DNA of 64,000 nucleotides from Pseudomonadales bacterium (GTDB taxonomy: Bacteria > Pseudomonadota > Gammaproteobacteria > Pseudomonadales > Halieaceae). Shown here one piece after another: positions 1-8,935 of this stretch. The position numbers and the translations under genes were made by a program. Position 1 is the first letter of the stretch, and every line of letters starts with the position of its first letter. The notes below the pieces were generated by a model, which did not search any database, was not told the origin of the DNA, and saw only the letters and a program-made list of their open reading frames with translations. The stretch covers positions 310,001 through 374,000 of the forward strand of contig JACKNV010000001.1 in the NCBI GenBank assembly GCA_024234735.1, given 5' to 3'.

Positions 1-1
1 G

Positions 2-106
2 CTGTGCCTGAATTCCCGTCGGGAATACGAGTCGAGAATAAACTGGGATGTGTGGGCCGAGCATGTAGGGAAACTGTTTGATTCGGTAGTAAAGCGAAAC
101 TCCTGA
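2..106 (+). CDS. C-terminal end of a glycosyltransferase-like protein (partial)
   Basis: The second frame is open from the window edge to a TGA at 104-106 and encodes 34 residues ending in VKRNS. The segment NWDVWAEHVGKLFDSVV resembles the C-terminal helix of GT4-family glycosyltransferases, where a short 'W' motif helix closes the protein. Its stop codon shares one base with the ATG of the flippase (TGATG), so the two genes are probably co-transcribed and translationally coupled. The family call rests on a short tail and on context; the rest of the gene lies to the left of the window. Confidence 0.5.
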   Translation: MCLNSRREYESRINWDVWAEHVGKLFDSVVKRNS

Positions 107-1578
107 TGTCCACGCGCGAAAAAACAGCGAGCAGTATCTTCTGGACAAGTTTTCGGGATGTGTTCCAGCGACTTATGACATTTGTGGTGTTCCTCATCCT
201 GGCGAGGCTGCTGGAACCGGAAGATTTTGGGCTGGTCGCGCTTGCCAGTGCTTTCATTGTTTTCGTTGAACTCTTCATCCGTGTTGGTTTTGCCGAGGCC
301 ATTGTTCAAAGGGATGAACTCGAAGCCGGGCACATGGATACCGCGTTTTGGTTGATTTTCGGTATAGGTGTTGTGCTCACACTGGTATCTGTTGCGCTTG
401 CTGGCGTGGTTTCCCGACACTTTGATTATCCGGAACTGGCATCAGTGTTACGCTGGTTGTCGCTGACTATCGTTCTGATTTCGCTTACCAGAATCCAGGA
501 AGCTATATTACGGCGTCAATTCCAATTTCGCGCCCTGGCGATCAGAACTTTGATAGCAGGATTCTGTGGTGGTGCTGTTGGAGTGGTGATGGCTTTTAGC
601 GGTATGGGGGTGTGGTCATTGGTCGCCCAGCAACTGGTTGAAGCAAGCGTGGGCCTCGTCGTGCTGTGGGGCTCAAGCCACTGGCGTCCGGGTCTCAAAG
701 TTTCCAATACATATTTTCGGGACCTGTACGGTTTTGGAATTAACATGGTGGGTGTGCAGTTTATGCACTTCCTTGACCAACAGGCCAATCGGCTGATCAT
801 CGGTTACGTTTTGGGTGCTACCTCCTTGGGATATTACACTATAGCGCAACGGCTCATAGTTATTGTTCAACAAGTGATTGGTAAAAACGTTGTGGCAGTC
901 CTTTTTCCCGCTTTTTCCCGTATTCAGGGAAACACGGAAAAACTAAAATCGGTATTTCTAAACAGTTCGAGGCTGATTGCACTGCTTCAATACCCGATTT
1001 TCATGTTCCTAGCCATTGCCGGACCAGAGGTCGTGCAAGTGGTTTTTGGTGAAAAATGGGCGCCCAGTTCAGGAGTGATTCAATTTCTATCCCTGGCTGC
1101 TCTTTTTCAATCGATAATTGTTTTTCACCACCCTCTTTTCAAGGCTGTGGGCAAGCCAGAGTATGCTTTACGGGTTTCGGTTATAAAGTCGGTGCTCGCG
1201 ACTTTTCTTGTATTGATATTTGTTCACTATGGTATTGAAGCAGCGTCGGTGTCGGTAATGTTTGCGTCCATGCTTGTTGTGCCAGTGAGCTTTTACCTTG
1301 TAGACCGTATTTTCAAGCTGGATAAAGTTCGATTTGTAAAAGAAATGCGGGCCCCGATAGTGGGCTCGTTTGTGCTTCTGGCTTTGGTAGTGCTTTTACA
1401 GCCGAGCTTCAGTACATTATTAGGAGATTTTTTTGGCCTGGTATTTACCACAATGACGGGTTTTGTAGTATGTGCTTTTAGCATGTGGCTTGTTGATCGC
1501 GATCTGGTGTTGGAGGCCAGGGATGCATTTCTGGCAGTAGCAATGCGTGGCAAGAACAGAAAGGCTGGAATTGGCTGA
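106..1578 (+). CDS. Polysaccharide flippase, WzxC/MOP family
   Basis: A 490-residue integral membrane protein with about twelve to fourteen hydrophobic segments and the typical N-terminus of WzxC-like polysaccharide exporters (SSIFWTSFRDVFQRL, then LARLLEPEDFGLVALA). Family members flip lipid-linked repeat units across the inner membrane for O-antigen, capsule or exopolysaccharide assembly. The ATG at 106 overlaps the preceding stop by one base, which supports this start. It sits at the head of a run of sulfotransferase, polymerase and glycosyltransferase genes, as expected of a Wzx in a Wzx/Wzy pathway. Length and topology are normal for the family; the substrate cannot be read from the sequence. 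Confidence 0.9.
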   Translation: MSTREKTASSIFWTSFRDVFQRLMTFVVFLILARLLEPEDFGLVALASAFIVFVELFIRVGFAEAIVQRDELEAGHMDTAFWLIFGIGVVLTLVSVALAGVVSRHFDYPELASVLRWLSLTIVLISLTRIQEAILRRQFQFRALAIRTLIAGFCGGAVGVVMAFSGMGVWSLVAQQLVEASVGLVVLWGSSHWRPGLKVSNTYFRDLYGFGINMVGVQFMHFLDQQANRLIIGYVLGATSLGYYTIAQRLIVIVQQVIGKNVVAVLFPAFSRIQGNTEKLKSVFLNSSRLIALLQYPIFMFLAIAGPEVVQVVFGEKWAPSSGVIQFLSLAALFQSIIVFHHPLFKAVGKPEYALRVSVIKSVLATFLVLIFVHYGIEAASVSVMFASMLVVPVSFYLVDRIFKLDKVRFVKEMRAPIVGSFVLLALVVLLQPSFSTLLGDFFGLVFTTMTGFVVCAFSMWLVDRDLVLEARDAFLAVAMRGKNRKAGIG

Positions 1579-1703
1579 ATAAGGCATGCTGGTTATGGAT
1601 ATGCTCATAACAGGCAATTTTAATCGGGTGGAGTTTATCCTTCGGTGCGCATCGAAACTGAATGGTGCCTTAAGATTATCAACTAGTTTGGAGTACTGTT
1701 TGA

Positions 1704-2441
1704 GTGACCGGATTTATTGTAGCTGGTAGTCAACGAACTGGAACCAGCCTGATTGTCTCGACGCTTAGAAGCCACCCGGATATTTGTTGTCACGGAGAGG
1801 TTTTTCTTTATTCGCGTGGCAGGGGTAAAAATATTGAAGCCAGTTACAGGCAATTTATTAATCAGAAGAAAGTACCTCGTACCATATCCCATTATCTGAA
1901 CAGGGATCGATTAATTGGCGAGTATCTCGACTATACATACGCTAACACCGACAGTGAAGCGGTGGGTTTCAAGTTGATGCTGGATCAGGTGCGGGAGTTT
2001 CCGGAGATTCGAGCTTACTTACAAAAAAAATCTATCAGAATACTACATGTTATCCGGGAAAATGTTCTCAAGACCATGGTTTCCAGGGTTTCTGCCATGA
2101 CTCGCGGTAGATATCATAGCAATGAAAAAGTTGAACTGGCAAAAATACAGTTGCCAGTTCGCGGTCTACTGACAAATCTTGACGCTTTGGAAAAAGAAAT
2201 ACTGGATTGGCGCCGATATGCAGCTGAGTCACCGTATTTGTGTATCTCCTATGAAACGTTTAATGCAGGGCGCGACGTTGAATTGCAGAAAGCGCAAGAT
2301 TTTCTCGGTGTTGACTATAAACCCATGGCATCAACATTGAAGAAGTTGAATTCAGATAATTTGGTCGATGTAGTGGAAAACTACGATGAATTGGTAATGA
2401 CTTTATCTGGTACTAGGCATGAAAGGTTCCTGGATTTTTGA
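1704..2441 (+). CDS. Sulfotransferase family protein (polysaccharide-modifying)
   Basis: A 245-residue soluble protein starting at GTG 1704, with GGAG about ten bases upstream. The N-terminus FIVAGSQRTGTSLIVSTLRSH is a 5'-phosphosulfate-binding loop (GSQRTGTS, the analogue of the P-loop in PAPS-dependent sulfotransferases), followed by HPDI and GEVF as in bacterial Stf0-like enzymes. The segment HVIRENVLKTMVSR fits the 3'-phosphate-binding strand-helix with its conserved Arg and Ser. The family moves sulfate from PAPS to hydroxyl groups. Between a flippase and a polymerase, the likely acceptor is a sugar of the exported polymer or its lipid-linked precursor; that acceptor is an inference. Confidence 0.8.
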   Translation: MTGFIVAGSQRTGTSLIVSTLRSHPDICCHGEVFLYSRGRGKNIEASYRQFINQKKVPRTISHYLNRDRLIGEYLDYTYANTDSEAVGFKLMLDQVREFPEIRAYLQKKSIRILHVIRENVLKTMVSRVSAMTRGRYHSNEKVELAKIQLPVRGLLTNLDALEKEILDWRRYAAESPYLCISYETFNAGRDVELQKAQDFLGVDYKPMASTLKKLNSDNLVDVVENYDELVMTLSGTRHERFLDF

Positions 2442-2502
2442 TACGGCACAAAAACTCCCGTGGCATTTTGCGCAACTTGAACTCATCTAAGGCATTCGGT
2501 AC

Positions 2503-3759
2503 TTGCAAATTCTCCTGATCATTTTCGTCATGGCAAACAAGTTCCTCAACCTCGTTCCCGTTGAGGTGCAGACCAGAACCAATGACATCGGCCTGGTGAT
2601 AATGTTCTTGGCAATCGCGTATTTTCTGGTTTTTCGACGTCAGACCATTGAACTTTTTTCAATACCACTCTCCTGGTTGTTGATTGCCTATCTCTTTTTT
2701 ATGTTATCCCAGTCGGCGCTTGCCTCCATATACTATGGGCAGAATATAGTCGATGGAATCATTGCAGTACGTCACGAGTTTTATTACCTGTCGTTTTTTC
2801 TTTTTTTGATGATATTGGATACGCCGGAAAAAACACTCAGGTTTATGAACGCTCTAAGTATGCTTGCGGTTTTGGTATTTTGCTTATCCTTGATTAATTA
2901 TTTTGGCCCGAAAATATTTTTTTCCCAGTTCGACGGGAAAATCACTATGAGAGGAGGGATCGAGCGAACCGGTATACCGGCTATGTCGCTTGTGAGTCTG
3001 GCTTATTTGTGGAATATGACATACTGGGCCTATCCAGGGAAACGTGGTTCAAATGGTATGGCCGGTTTTCTGACGATATTCTTCCTGGGAGCACATTTCA
3101 TGCGCCAGGGTAGGTTTCGCATTATTTCGATTTCCATCGCAACCCTGTGGGTGCTGATAAAGGGCAAGCAGTTCAAACTCATTGCTGGTATTGGCGCCCT
3201 GTTCGTGACAGCCTCGATTATCGCTTCCTATACAATGGAAAATAATATTTTTCTGGATGTGTTTATGAGCGCATTTGAAGATGCTGCTGAGGTATCCGGC
3301 ACTGCGGAAGATAGAGCACATATGCTAGCGTTGGATCTGGCTGTATTCGAGGAGTACCCGATTATGGGGAGCGGGCTGAGCGCGATTCGTGTAAACGATG
3401 ACAATGAATTTCGCTTTCTGGATTTAACCAGAAAAATGGACTTGGGCTATAGCCACTGGCTGAAATTTTATGGAATTACCGGGATGGTGTGGCTTGCGAT
3501 ATTGTATCTCACGTTATACCTATACTATCGTAAACTCGCGATTGTTACCCCAGCCGGATATGAAGTGCTGCCAATGTTCTGTAGCAGTTACCTGATTTAT
3601 CTTGTGGTGGCGTTTGTGAGTCTGAACTATTTCCAGTTCCCAGATGGGGTCCTGACCATTTGTCTGTTATGTGCAATTCTGGTTCGAGGCACGAGGCCAG
3701 GATTCTTTGCAGCAGAATCGGTCAACAGCAAATCTAAATCGAGTTTGGAACCAGTATGA
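2503..3759 (+). CDS. O-antigen ligase / Wzy-like polymerase membrane protein
   Basis: A 418-residue protein with about ten membrane segments. Near residues 280-330 a periplasmic-loop-like region carries FEEYPIMGSGLSAIRV and then GYSHWLKFYGITGMVW, the pattern of the Wzy_C/O-antigen ligase family (an 'NPxxGxG' loop followed by 'H..xL..xxxxG'). Such proteins polymerise repeat units or transfer them to an acceptor at the periplasmic face. The longest frame starts with TTG at 2503; an ATG at 2530 (residue 10) is an equally good start. The 3' end overlaps the next gene by four bases (ATGA), indicating an operon. Polymerase and ligase cannot be told apart here. Confidence 0.75.
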   Translation: MQILLIIFVMANKFLNLVPVEVQTRTNDIGLVIMFLAIAYFLVFRRQTIELFSIPLSWLLIAYLFFMLSQSALASIYYGQNIVDGIIAVRHEFYYLSFFLFLMILDTPEKTLRFMNALSMLAVLVFCLSLINYFGPKIFFSQFDGKITMRGGIERTGIPAMSLVSLAYLWNMTYWAYPGKRGSNGMAGFLTIFFLGAHFMRQGRFRIISISIATLWVLIKGKQFKLIAGIGALFVTASIIASYTMENNIFLDVFMSAFEDAAEVSGTAEDRAHMLALDLAVFEEYPIMGSGLSAIRVNDDNEFRFLDLTRKMDLGYSHWLKFYGITGMVWLAILYLTLYLYYRKLAIVTPAGYEVLPMFCSSYLIYLVVAFVSLNYFQFPDGVLTICLLCAILVRGTRPGFFAAESVNSKSKSSLEPV

Positions 3760-4664
3760 TCTCCCTATCGATTATTATCGTCAACTGGAATACGTGCGAG
3801 TTGTTAAAAGATTGCTTGGCGTCAATTAGAGAGAATCTGAAGAGCGCTTCAGAGATCGAAGTTATCGTGGTTGACAATGCGTCTGCCGACGGCAGCGCGT
3901 TGATGGTTCAAAATGATTTTCCTGAGGTTACTCTGATTGCAAATGCAGATAATGTCGGATTTGTTCAGGCGAATAATCAGGCGGCTCGTATAGCCAGGGG
4001 ACGTTATCTACTTCTTCTAAACAGCGATACCAAACTGCTGGATGGCGGAGCTCTGGATGTTGTCGACTATCTAGACAGTAATCCCGGCGTGGGTATTGTC
4101 ACCGGGAGAATGCTTTATGAGGATCGCAGTTTTCAGTCCTCCTATTTCAGATTTCCAACTATCGCCAGTGGCATCATTGCACATACATTTCGTAGAGTAT
4201 TTACGTTCAAGCAACCATTCCACCGCTACTTCAACTATGCAGACCTGAGCCCGGACGAAACACACGAGGTAGATTGGGCATGTGGTGCATACCTTTACTT
4301 GCGTCGAGACGTTTTGGATGAGGGCAGAGTATTTAATGAAGCGCTTTTTATGTATTACGAGGACACATTGCTATGCAAGCGTTCATGGAAGTTAGGGCTT
4401 AAGGTTATATATTTGCCCAAGGCGCCGATTGTTCATTATCACAACAAGAGCGCAAAACAGATTCTAGCCAAGGCTGCACTGTATAGTTTTCAAAGTAGTG
4501 TCATATACTATGAATACACATATGGCAAAAAAGCAGTGTCTTTTTACAGGTTTATTGTTCATTCCATGTGGAGAGTATTCGGTGCGGTCTTTTCCCTGAT
4601 TCCGGGTAAGAAATTTCAGGATAAATCAGTTTTTTTTCGCTATCTTGTTCGTGAAGATCGGTGA
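3756..4664 (+). CDS. Family 2 glycosyltransferase, rhamnosyltransferase-like
   Basis: A 302-residue GT-A enzyme of the WbbL/rhamnosyltransferase type. It opens with SLSIIIVNWNTCELLKDCL and VIVVDNASADGS (nucleotide-binding strands), then NADNVGFVQANN and LLLLNSDTKLLDGG, in which the Asp of NSD takes the DxD role. The later segment VDWACGAYLYLRRDVL and EALFMYYEDTLLCKR is the acceptor-side signature, with the YYED catalytic-base region. It probably adds a sugar from a nucleotide donor to the lipid-linked repeat unit on the cytoplasmic side. The start overlaps the polymerase stop by four bases. The C-terminus is amphipathic, as expected of a membrane-associated transferase. Confidence 0.88.
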   Translation: MISLSIIIVNWNTCELLKDCLASIRENLKSASEIEVIVVDNASADGSALMVQNDFPEVTLIANADNVGFVQANNQAARIARGRYLLLLNSDTKLLDGGALDVVDYLDSNPGVGIVTGRMLYEDRSFQSSYFRFPTIASGIIAHTFRRVFTFKQPFHRYFNYADLSPDETHEVDWACGAYLYLRRDVLDEGRVFNEALFMYYEDTLLCKRSWKLGLKVIYLPKAPIVHYHNKSAKQILAKAALYSFQSSVIYYEYTYGKKAVSFYRFIVHSMWRVFGAVFSLIPGKKFQDKSVFFRYLVREDR

Positions 4665-4836
4665 CAGTGGATGCTTTTGAGTTGCAAGTAGTCCGCATTG
4701 GCGGATACGCAATGATCAGTAGCTTGATCGAAAAGACGACTGGCTGATTACAGGTTTTTCCTGACGGGTATCCAATAGCTATATTTCCGATAAGGTCGTC
4801 GTATTATCGACAGATTAATCTTTTGTGTGATAGGCA

Positions 4837-5625
4837 ATGAAATCCAAGAATTATCCAAAATTGTTCAGTAAAAACGGTTGGCAATTGCGTTGGCGGCGCG
4901 CCTTGAACAAGCTAAGGCTAAGGCAGGAAAAAATATTTGCCATTGGATTTAACAAGTCTGGCACGTCATCGTTGCATGCGCTTTTCCATGAACTCGGACG
5001 GCCGTCCTTTCACGGTGTTGAATGGCGTTCATGCGAAGATATGGCCATTTTCCATGAGTACGATTGTTTTAGCGATGGGATACCAGAGGATCTCCCGAAG
5101 TTAGATCGCTATTTTCCTGATAGCAAATTTATATTGCAGGTGCGTGAACTTGATGGTTGGATATTCAGCCGTCTTGGACACATCGCTAAGGAGAAAAGAA
5201 AAGGTTCACATGTAGCAACCGAGTACTGGGATGTTACGGACAGTGCGGTGAAGACCTGGATATTGCAGCGTAATAGTTACCATCTGGATGTAATGGACTA
5301 TTTTTCAAGAAGACCGGAAGATCTTTTAATCGTTAATTTTATAAGGGATGAAGGGGCTGCTACTAAAATTTGCGAATTTCTGGGATACAGCGGCACATAT
5401 AGCAGGCCTCATGTAAACGTAAACTCAAGGAAAACACCTCCCGAAGAACACTTACAGATACTGCAGCGTTGTAAAGAAGAGCTGGGTTTGTGTGATCAGG
5501 ATTTCCAGTATGATATTTACTGCCCCTCTCTTGTTCAAGAAAATAAATATCTTGCGTACCCAAAAGACACCAATGAACTAGGCCAGCATTCATCCAGGAA
5601 AAATTATGAGAAGATGTCGATGTGA
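4837..5625 (+). CDS. Second sulfotransferase-like protein
   Basis: A 262-residue protein with KIFAIGFNKSGTSSLHALFHELG near residues 29-51, a PAPS-type phosphosulfate-binding loop (GFNKSGTSSL) of the sulfotransferase superfamily. The stretch FILQVRELDGWIFSRLGH fits the 3'-phosphate-binding region with Arg and a downstream Ser. It resembles the NKxGTSS subgroup found in many marine polysaccharide loci more than the first sulfotransferase at 1704. A 172-base gap separates it from the upstream glycosyltransferase, so it may have its own promoter, although none is clear. The acceptor is unknown; a second sulfation position on the same polymer is the simplest reading. Confidence 0.72.
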   Translation: MKSKNYPKLFSKNGWQLRWRRALNKLRLRQEKIFAIGFNKSGTSSLHALFHELGRPSFHGVEWRSCEDMAIFHEYDCFSDGIPEDLPKLDRYFPDSKFILQVRELDGWIFSRLGHIAKEKRKGSHVATEYWDVTDSAVKTWILQRNSYHLDVMDYFSRRPEDLLIVNFIRDEGAATKICEFLGYSGTYSRPHVNVNSRKTPPEEHLQILQRCKEELGLCDQDFQYDIYCPSLVQENKYLAYPKDTNELGQHSSRKNYEKMSM

Positions 5626-5747
5626 TTCGACTTTGTTGTTAATAAGAGAAATCCGCTCCTGATATATCCAGGAATAGGACTCTTCCGGGGGATTTGTGTA
5701 GTTAAAATGGCAATTCAGCACAATTGCAAAATGGGTGGTATGTGCGC

Positions 5748-6839
5748 ATGCAGAAAATCGTACTCATAAACCACCTCAAGGAACCCGGTAATAAAATTAC
5801 TGGTATTACCAACTATCTGTTTTACCTCCTTGACGAATTGCTTCTTGGGGACGACTTTAGTTACGTTTTGTTGACCTGCTGGGATGAGAATAATCTTCCA
5901 GATATGTTACAGGGAAGAAACCTGAAGATTATTACCCGTCCGTTTATAGAATCGACGCCTAAAAACATATTGAACCAACTTTTCACGGTACCCAGACTCG
6001 CGAGGAAATTGGGTTGTGTATTGGAATTTAATCCTAATCCGGTAGGGTGCTTTATCGGGTCCGTACCACTTGTGAGCACAACTCATGATCTGTATTTCAA
6101 CGTATCCCCTGGATCTTATAAAAAACGTCACAGGACTTGGTGGAATATTTTCTTCCCACTGACTCTTCGCCGCTCGAGCAAGAATATTTCAGTTTCAGAA
6201 AATACCCAACGCGATTTGTTGAACTTTTATCCCTGGGCAACAGGCAAGACTTGTGTAGTTAAGGAGGCAGCGTGTCTCGAGGGGTATGTGCAGCCTGTTG
6301 AAAGAGGGCATTTTGGTTTATTTGTTGCGAATATTACCCCAAATAAAGGCGCAGATGTTTTGCTCAAGGCGTTGGCTGTCTTGGAAACAAGGGGTTGTCC
6401 CTGCAGGGTTTTTCATATCGGGCGTGATTCCGATAGATACATAGAGCGCTATACTGGGGAGTTGGCTCTGACTAGTCCTCCGGAGGAGTTGGGTTATGTC
6501 GCGGATGCACAACTGTGTGTGCAGTATAGCCAGGCCCGTTTTCTTGTTTTTCCTTCCTTGTATGAGGGTTTTGGCCTGCCGGTGTTGGAGGCCCAAAAGT
6601 ATGGATTACCGGTCATTGCATCAGATATCCGGGTGCTGAAAGAAGTGGCAGGGGAGGGGGCACTCTATTTCCATGTCAATGATGCGGAGGATTTGGCCGA
6701 TAAAATTCAGCAACTTATGAGTGACAATAATTTGTGGTCAGAATTGTCAGCCAAGGCCATTCTGAATGAGCGCAAGTTTAGTTGGCGGAAAGCCGCGTAT
6801 GAAACTGAGCAGGTATTCCATGGGGTTCTGACGCGGTAA
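5748..6839 (+). CDS. GT4 (group 1) glycosyltransferase
   Basis: A GT-B fold transferase of 363 residues from ATG 5748. The frame extends to a TTG at 5724, but GGGTGG lies about ten bases before 5748 and the first family-like strand (KIVLINHLKEPGNKITGI) follows it directly. The C-terminal donor-binding half carries GLFVANITPNKGADVLLKAL, then LGYVADAQLCVQYSQARFLVFPSLYEGFGLPVLEAQKYG split over the usual motifs, including the E-x7-E pair (EGFGLPVLE). It probably extends the repeat unit in the cytoplasm. It is the last plus-strand gene before a minus-strand lipoprotein gene. Confidence 0.87.
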   Translation: MQKIVLINHLKEPGNKITGITNYLFYLLDELLLGDDFSYVLLTCWDENNLPDMLQGRNLKIITRPFIESTPKNILNQLFTVPRLARKLGCVLEFNPNPVGCFIGSVPLVSTTHDLYFNVSPGSYKKRHRTWWNIFFPLTLRRSSKNISVSENTQRDLLNFYPWATGKTCVVKEAACLEGYVQPVERGHFGLFVANITPNKGADVLLKALAVLETRGCPCRVFHIGRDSDRYIERYTGELALTSPPEELGYVADAQLCVQYSQARFLVFPSLYEGFGLPVLEAQKYGLPVIASDIRVLKEVAGEGALYFHVNDAEDLADKIQQLMSDNNLWSELSAKAILNERKFSWRKAAYETEQVFHGVLTR

Positions 6840-6901
6840 GCGGAATGCTGAACAAACTCTGTATCGAGCGATAGCATTAGAAATCAGGCTGTGAGGTTCA
6901 T

Positions 6902-8101
6902 TCAGTGGGCAGCATAAGGGGATATTGCCCCGGAAAGTGGCCAGAGTTCCCAGCGCCTCACAAAGTATTCTGCCCACTCAACTTCAAGTTGAACCTTGCC
7001 AAAGGCCGGATATACGTTGCTCGCTTCATTAACTTTTACCCCGTTTAGGAATATTTCCAAACTATCATCATCTGCAATGACGACCATGGTATTCCACTCG
7101 CGGTCCGGGCTTTCAACATCTTCTGTTCCTCTGTAGCCTGGCATATCCTGCCAGTTTGGATCCCAGCCATACCAATGTATGTGGTCAAGGTGTTCATTAA
7201 AAATTAACCTTGATCCGCCTGGATTCCAGCGATAGCCATTTCGGCAATTCCAGCTTTCGAAACCACAAACTACCTGTTCAGTATTTATCGTAATGGAGAT
7301 CGGAACACGTACACCTTCCTCATTTTTCCCTCGCATTACGATCAGGTCACCCATGCTTCCATCCATTATCTGGCTTTGGATTCCGGGCATCCACTTGCCA
7401 TTTACACCACCCTCTATGCCATAGCTGTGTACAAAAATACCCGCATCTTTGGCCTTTCCTGCGCGCTCTCCATAAGTATGCTCACCCCACTTGAATTCGA
7501 GTACCATGCGAAAGTTGCGAAACTCCTGATCGGAAATGAGTGCCCCCAGCCCATCACCGGATACGTGAAGTAGTCCATCTTGCACAGAGAAAATGTTTTG
7601 CGGGTCGTCGAATCCAGAGCCTTGTATCCATGAATACACACCTGTTAGCGAATTTCCGTCAAAGAACTTTATGACACATTTGTCCATGTCCGATATAGGG
7701 GTATGGTTTGCGCAATCCTGGGGACTCATTGTTTTTTCGCCGGGTAGCGCAATGGTCACTGTCGCTCGGTTTGAAACTTCGCCCCTTGTGTCTGAGACTG
7801 TATAGACAAATCTGTCATATGCTGAACCGCTACCGTCGTGTATATAAGTAAAGGTTCCATCCCTGTGGGCCTCCAATTGCCCATAATCTGGAGGCTTCAC
7901 AATAGATATGGACCTCGGATCAAGGTCGGCATCCCGAGCGTGGTCATTCTCAAGGATGTCCAGAGAGACCTGTCCACTTGAGGCAACGGTAGTGTAGTCA
8001 TCATTGGCCACGCAGGGTTCCGGCTCCGTAGAACAAGCGGAAGTGGCGGCGAGTGCGGCTATCAGATACGAAAGTGAAACTGGATTTACATTCGAGGACA
8101 T
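6902..8101 (-). CDS. Lipoprotein with tandem-95/cadherin-like domain and DUF1080 domain
   Basis: The frame is open further upstream, but ATG 8101 gives a convincing lipoprotein signal (SYLIAALAATSAC, with Cys as the lipidated residue), so a 399-residue protein is preferred. Residues about 25-120 look like a bacterial Ig/cadherin 'VANDDYTT...LDILENDHARDAD...TFTYIHDGSGSAYDRFVYTVSD' module. The C-terminal half (IKFFDGNSLTGVYSW, LILEFKWGE-like strands, then GVKVNEASNVYPAFGKVQLEVE) is a DUF1080, or 3-keto-glucoside hydrolase-like, concanavalin-fold domain. Such proteins bind or cleave sugars at the cell surface. Its position inside the locus, transcribed against its neighbours, suggests polymer processing or attachment. 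Catalytic activity is not shown by the sequence. Confidence 0.72.
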   Translation of the reverse strand: MSSNVNPVSLSYLIAALAATSACSTEPEPCVANDDYTTVASSGQVSLDILENDHARDADLDPRSISIVKPPDYGQLEAHRDGTFTYIHDGSGSAYDRFVYTVSDTRGEVSNRATVTIALPGEKTMSPQDCANHTPISDMDKCVIKFFDGNSLTGVYSWIQGSGFDDPQNIFSVQDGLLHVSGDGLGALISDQEFRNFRMVLEFKWGEHTYGERAGKAKDAGIFVHSYGIEGGVNGKWMPGIQSQIMDGSMGDLIVMRGKNEEGVRVPISITINTEQVVCGFESWNCRNGYRWNPGGSRLIFNEHLDHIHWYGWDPNWQDMPGYRGTEDVESPDREWNTMVVIADDDSLEIFLNGVKVNEASNVYPAFGKVQLEVEWAEYFVRRWELWPLSGAISPYAAH

Positions 8102-8485
8102 TGAGTGGGGGCGCTGGTGAGCTGAGTGGATAGCGGTATAACAATCAAATACACGGCCTGGCAATAGGATTAGCCTAGAATAAACTCTCACCTTATGCAA
8201 TGTTCAGTTTATTACCCTGTTTTGGTGACAGCGTGTCAGTGCCTAACGCCTATTTTATAGGGGGACTTTAGGGTCCTGTAGTAGCGACCTGAGTCGGAAA
8301 ACCCGGATTAGACCGTTTATTCACAAGGGTTTGAGATCTCGCAGTTTTTAATAGAAAACAATATATCCTACATCTCCTATCGTCATAGAATAACGGTTTG
8401 GGCGTGGTCACATGAGTGGAAACACTTGAATTTTAAATGTACCATTTTCCGGGGAAGCACCTGACTGCACGGCAACGAGAGGTAA
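8102..8485. promoter_or_regulatory. Divergent intergenic region between lipoprotein and pssD-like genes
   Basis: This A+T-rich spacer of 384 bases separates a minus-strand lipoprotein gene from the plus-strand PssD-like gene and must hold promoters for both. I found no convincing -35/-10 pair, no long open frame and no strong inverted repeat. A GAGAGG ribosome-binding site lies at its right edge, just before ATG 8486. Confidence 0.4.
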
Positions 8486-8935
8486 ATGAAAAAGCGTATT
8501 ATGGCGGTAGCATCCGGGGGTGGACACTGGCAGCAGCTAATGCTCATGCGCCCGGCATTTGAACAGGCCGAGACGATGTTCTTAACCACCTTGCCAGGTT
8601 TGCCGGAGCAGTTCGACGCTCAACCTTTCGGGATAGTGCCTGACTGTAATCGGGACTCTAAACTGCAAATTTTCAAGTCCGGTTGGGCGATACTCATACG
8701 CTTATGGGATTTCAAACCTGATGTTGTGATTTCGACCGGTGCTTTGCCTGGGGTGATCGCCATAGCAATAGGTCGGGTTATGGGCGCTCGTACGATCTGG
8801 GTAGACAGCATTGCAAATGCAGAAGAGATGTCCATGTCTGGTAGTTTGGCGCGCAGGTTTTCCCACCTGTGGATGACCCAATGGGAGCATGTCGCGGCAC
8901 AAACCGGAGCAGAATACGCTGGATCCGTACTGTGA
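8486..8935 (+). CDS. PssD/Alg14-like subunit of a split glycosyltransferase
   Basis: A 149-residue protein starting at ATG 8486 behind GAGAGG. It opens with KKRIMAVASGGGHWQQLMLM, the glycine-rich N-terminus of Alg14/PssD/EpsE proteins, and has DVVISTGALPGVIAIAIGRVMGARTIWVDS, the membrane-proximal Rossmann region. Alg14-type subunits anchor and complete the acceptor half of a GT28 enzyme whose donor half is a separate Alg13/PssE protein. That partner follows immediately with a four-base overlap (GTGA). The pair probably transfers a sugar such as glucuronic acid, as PssDE does in rhizobia; the donor here is not determined. Confidence 0.85.
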   Translation: MKKRIMAVASGGGHWQQLMLMRPAFEQAETMFLTTLPGLPEQFDAQPFGIVPDCNRDSKLQIFKSGWAILIRLWDFKPDVVISTGALPGVIAIAIGRVMGARTIWVDSIANAEEMSMSGSLARRFSHLWMTQWEHVAAQTGAEYAGSVL

